Shown: positions 22,321 to 24,226 of the stretch, one piece after another
Numbering within the stretch: the stretch's first letter is position 1
How the letters are laid out: each line of letters starts with the position of its first letter
Assembly: GCA_031424145.1 (NCBI GenBank)
Contig: JANPGV010000042.1
Coordinates: 1-24,226 of the forward strand
Direction: 5' to 3'
From: JAENVT01 sp031424145
GTDB lineage: Bacteria; Actinomycetota; Acidimicrobiia; Acidimicrobiales; Ilumatobacteraceae
DNA: 24,226 nucleotides
The notes under the pieces: model-generated
Database searches by the model: none
The model's input: the letters and a program-made list of their open reading frames with translations, nothing else
Told to the model about the DNA's origin: nothing
Program-made: the position numbers and the translations under genes

Positions 22321-23310
22321 ATGACCGGGATCCTTTGTTCCAGCGCGGCGTTGGCAGACTCGTGGCACCCCGTTGCACGTTCGGTCGAAGTGATTGCTGA
22401 ACCCGTCGCCGTGACCCTGCTCGGCCGCGCCGTCGTGCTGTGGCGAACCCCGTCGGGAGAGGTCTTTGCTGCGCCCGACAGATGCCCACACCGCGAAGCA
22501 CCGCTGTCCGCCGGCGTCATCGCCGACGGCTGCCTGACATGTGCCTACCACGGCTGGACGTATGGCGACGAGGGTCGTTGCGTGCTCGTGCCATCGGCCA
22601 ACGAAGGAGTCCCGCCCCCGCCACGCGCCCACCTCGTTGCGTACGGGTGCGAGGAGCGTTACGGCCTCGTGTGGGTCTGTCTCGGCACGCCGCGCGCGCC
22701 GATTCCCGACATCGTTCAGGAGAGCGATCCGTCGTTCCGCCGGATCAACACGCCCGTCGAAGTGTGGCGCGTCTCGGCCACAAGGATGGTCGACAACTTC
22801 CTCGACATCACCCACTTCCCGTTCGTGCACATCGGCACGTTCGGCCTCGGCCAAGACACTCATGTACCGCGGTTCGAACTGCAGTCGCTCGACGACGAGT
22901 TCTGCGGTTATCGGTACCAGGTGATGGCCAACAACACCACTGGGGCGCTCGCCAGCGGCCAAACCGAGCAGGTCGTGCACCGCGAGATGTCGTCGGGGTT
23001 CAGCCTGCCGTTCCTCGTCCGCAGCACCATTCGCTACGACTCGGGTCTAGAGCACATCCTGCTGCTGCTGTCGACACCCATCGACGACGTGACGTCCTAC
23101 TTCACATTCGTCGTCTGGCGAAACGACGACTTCTCGATATCGGCCGAAGAGGTCATTCGCTTCGACATGGCGATCGGTGCCGAAGACAAGCGAATGCTCG
23201 AGAAACTCGACGGCGTCCTGCCCCTCGACCAGACCACGTTGGTCAGCGTCCAGGCCGACAAGTGCTCCGTCGAATGGCGCCGCCAACTCGCCGACCTCAT
23301 CAGTCCCTGA
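22321..23310 (+). CDS. Rieske oxygenase, VanA/N-demethylase-like
   Basis: A 329-residue Rieske non-heme iron oxygenase of the shorter, single-component-alpha type. The [2Fe-2S] ligands are C55-x-H57 (CPHREAPL) and C74-x2-H77 (CAYHGW). The mononuclear iron site is seen in DNFLDITHFPFVH, with D162, H165 and H170. The layout resembles vanillate O-demethylase and caffeine N-demethylase oxygenases, which remove methyl groups as formaldehyde using electrons from a separate reductase. No reductase gene is present here. The start at ATG 22321 has a -10 box 7 nt upstream; a GTG two codons earlier is the alternative. It belongs to a different branch from the 9336 Rieske protein. Its place next to the amidohydrolase suggests demethylation or hydroxylation of the same or a related compound. 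Confidence 0.87.
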   Translation: MTGILCSSAALADSWHPVARSVEVIAEPVAVTLLGRAVVLWRTPSGEVFAAPDRCPHREAPLSAGVIADGCLTCAYHGWTYGDEGRCVLVPSANEGVPPPPRAHLVAYGCEERYGLVWVCLGTPRAPIPDIVQESDPSFRRINTPVEVWRVSATRMVDNFLDITHFPFVHIGTFGLGQDTHVPRFELQSLDDEFCGYRYQVMANNTTGALASGQTEQVVHREMSSGFSLPFLVRSTIRYDSGLEHILLLLSTPIDDVTSYFTFVVWRNDDFSISAEEVIRFDMAIGAEDKRMLEKLDGVLPLDQTTLVSVQADKCSVEWRRQLADLISP

Positions 23311-23410
23311 CCGAGTGTTTCCGCCCCGCGACCGGTCAAACGAGTGTCTCGCGCCCGCCCGGGGTGGACGCAAACACTCCGATGGCCAGCTGCGCGCCAG
23401 AAACACTCGG
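23311..23410. repeat. 100-bp imperfect palindrome with four CGAGTGTTT-type repeats
   Basis: The element starts at the base after the Rieske stop codon and ends 12 bp before the end of the convergent gene. The outer arms CCGAGTGTTTC (23311-23321) and GAAACACTCGG (23400-23410) are perfect 11-bp complements. Inner copies CGAGTGTCT (23341-23349) and AAACACTCC (23372-23380) share exactly the same symmetry axis. Repeat centres are 29, 31 and 29 bp apart. By hand count about 33 of 50 positions pair across the whole element. It could be a two-way terminator or mRNA end structure, or a small palindromic mobile repeat. Confidence 0.7.
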
Positions 23411-23422
23411 TTGGATTGATGT

Positions 23423-24226
23423 TCAGGGGGTGAAGCGCACCGTCATGATGTCTGTGTTGCCGAACTGGCTTCCACAGTCAACGGCAGGCGCAGGCTTCAC
23501 CGAAGGATCGGCCAACGCCGGGTTCACACCGGTCCTGCGCTGGTTGAAGACGTCCTCGCCGTCTTCGCGCACAACCAAGCCGTTGTCGCTCAAGAACTTC
23601 TGATAGGCGTCCACCGCCGGGCAGCCGACGCCATGGCGGCTGTCGATGAAGATGTACCATGCTCCGCCCGCATCGCTGACCAACGTGTTGTAGTCGCCCC
23701 AGAACTGGAGCTGCAGGTTGTTCTGCGCGCTGGCAGCGGGGTCGGACGAGACGTGGGTGAGCGGCACAGGTGCACTCCAGGCGCCGTTCGCCGACTTGTG
23801 TGCTCCGTACGCATTGATCGCTGCGTTGCCCGTGCCGGCGATCGCCGGGTTCTGGGCGACGAGGGCCTGGTAGGCAAGGTCGACGCGTCCGTTGGGCGCG
23901 ACATCAAGACCTTGGAAGAACGCGTAGCCTTCGTTTCCACTGACCTGTACCGGCGTGCCCCAGTGTGCGCCTCCATCTGTCGAGGTGGCCACCACGATGC
24001 GCCCGCCGGCCGAGGTGCGGTTTGCCCAGGCGACGTACACGGTGGTGCTGCCGAGGCGTGGATCCGCGGCGATCGTCGCGAAGCTGTCGGTGCGGAAGTT
24101 GGCGCCGGGGATCGGGTCGGCGATATCGGTAATGGGCGCAATGGTGATGGGGCGTGTCCAACTCTTTCCGCCGTCTCGTGAGATGACCACGACCTGGGCG
24201 GGACCCTGCTCGAATGCGATGTAGGC
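23423..24226 (-). CDS. Asp-box (BNR/sialidase-like) repeat protein, C-terminal part
   Basis: The C-terminal 267 residues of a larger protein whose start lies beyond the window. Two Asp-box motifs of the S-x-D-x-G-x-x-W type are visible: SRDGGKSW (24158-24181) and STDGGAHW (23960-23983). The spacing of about 66 residues and the segments TVYVAWAN and NGRVDLAYQAL fit a six-bladed beta-propeller of the sialidase superfamily. Many such bacterial proteins are exported and lack sialidase activity. No catalytic Arg triad can be judged from this fragment. The four cysteines visible fall in its last third, consistent with an extracytoplasmic location, but the signal peptide is not in view. It is convergent with the Rieske gene and shows no link to the catabolic regulon. 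Confidence 0.8.
   Translation of the reverse strand, partial: AYIAFEQGPAQVVVISRDGGKSWTRPITIAPITDIADPIPGANFRTDSFATIAADPRLGSTTVYVAWANRTSAGGRIVVATSTDGGAHWGTPVQVSGNEGYAFFQGLDVAPNGRVDLAYQALVAQNPAIAGTGNAAINAYGAHKSANGAWSAPVPLTHVSSDPAASAQNNLQLQFWGDYNTLVSDAGGAWYIFIDSRHGVGCPAVDAYQKFLSDNGLVVREDGEDVFNQRRTGVNPALADPSVKPAPAVDCGSQFGNTDIMTVRFTP

Noticed and set aside
23232..23244. Palindrome GACCACGTTGGTC near the end of the second Rieske gene
   Set aside because: It lies in conserved coding sequence, does not match the operator core, and is expected by chance in GC-rich DNA.
1..24226. tRNA, rRNA, CRISPR array, insertion sequence, prophage or riboswitch
   Set aside because: I looked for cloverleaf-like repeats, regularly spaced direct repeats, transposase or integrase motifs and long structured leaders and saw none that could be supported. 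Weak covariance-type RNAs cannot be excluded by eye.

Overview
The window is high-GC, densely packed bacterial DNA with the look of an actinobacterium. An Acidimicrobiia (Ilumatobacter-like) origin is my inference. It rests on the GC-rich codon use, frequent GTG starts with 1-13 bp gene overlaps, the Ser/Thr/Ala-rich linker after the lipoprotein cysteine of the solute-binding protein, and many genes that appear to be leaderless. In those genes a TANNNT -10 box lies 6-8 nt before the start codon and there is no Shine-Dalgarno sequence.

Layout. At the left edge, on the minus strand, are the N-terminal part of ribonuclease J (1-411) and dapA (427-1338). A metallo-beta-lactamase-fold hydrolase (1384-2139, +) is divergent from dapA. 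A trans-aconitate methyltransferase-like gene follows (2127-2924, -). Next comes a catabolic block. A FadR-type GntR regulator heads a tightly overlapping plus-strand operon of cupin, HyuA, HyuB, acyl-CoA synthetase and Rieske oxygenase (3036-10517). A UGT-like glycosyltransferase, a VOC protein and an EamA exporter (10585-13196) come next. A minus-strand operon of two VOC proteins, a SnoaL-like protein and an aldo/keto reductase (15534 down to 13198) is divergent from a complete BMP/nucleoside-type ABC importer (15720-20558). After that come a short, internally deleted VOC gene (20580-20861, -), a divergent amidohydrolase (20914-22281), a second Rieske oxygenase (22321-23310), a 100-bp imperfect palindrome, and the C-terminal part of an Asp-box (sialidase-like) protein (23423-24226, -).

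How it fits together. The main result is a local regulon. The 17-bp sequence GGTCTGACCATCAGTCC occurs three times without a mismatch: on both sides of the divergent promoter region at 15535-15719, and between the VOC and amidohydrolase genes. A 14/17 match forms a 19-bp near-palindrome directly in front of the gntR gene. I infer that this GntR protein controls its own hydantoinase/CoA-ligase/Rieske operon, the importer, the VOC-SnoaL-AKR operon and the amidohydrolase pair. That would be a scattered but co-regulated uptake and degradation pathway. Its substrate cannot be read from the sequence. The enzyme set (amidohydrolase, ATP-dependent hydantoinase/oxoprolinase, two Rieske oxygenases, CaiC-like CoA ligase, nucleoside-type importer) suggests a small nitrogen-containing, possibly cyclic-amide or N-alkylated compound.

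No RNA genes, CRISPR arrays, insertion sequences or prophage genes were recognised. No stretch longer than 300 bases lacks a gene.
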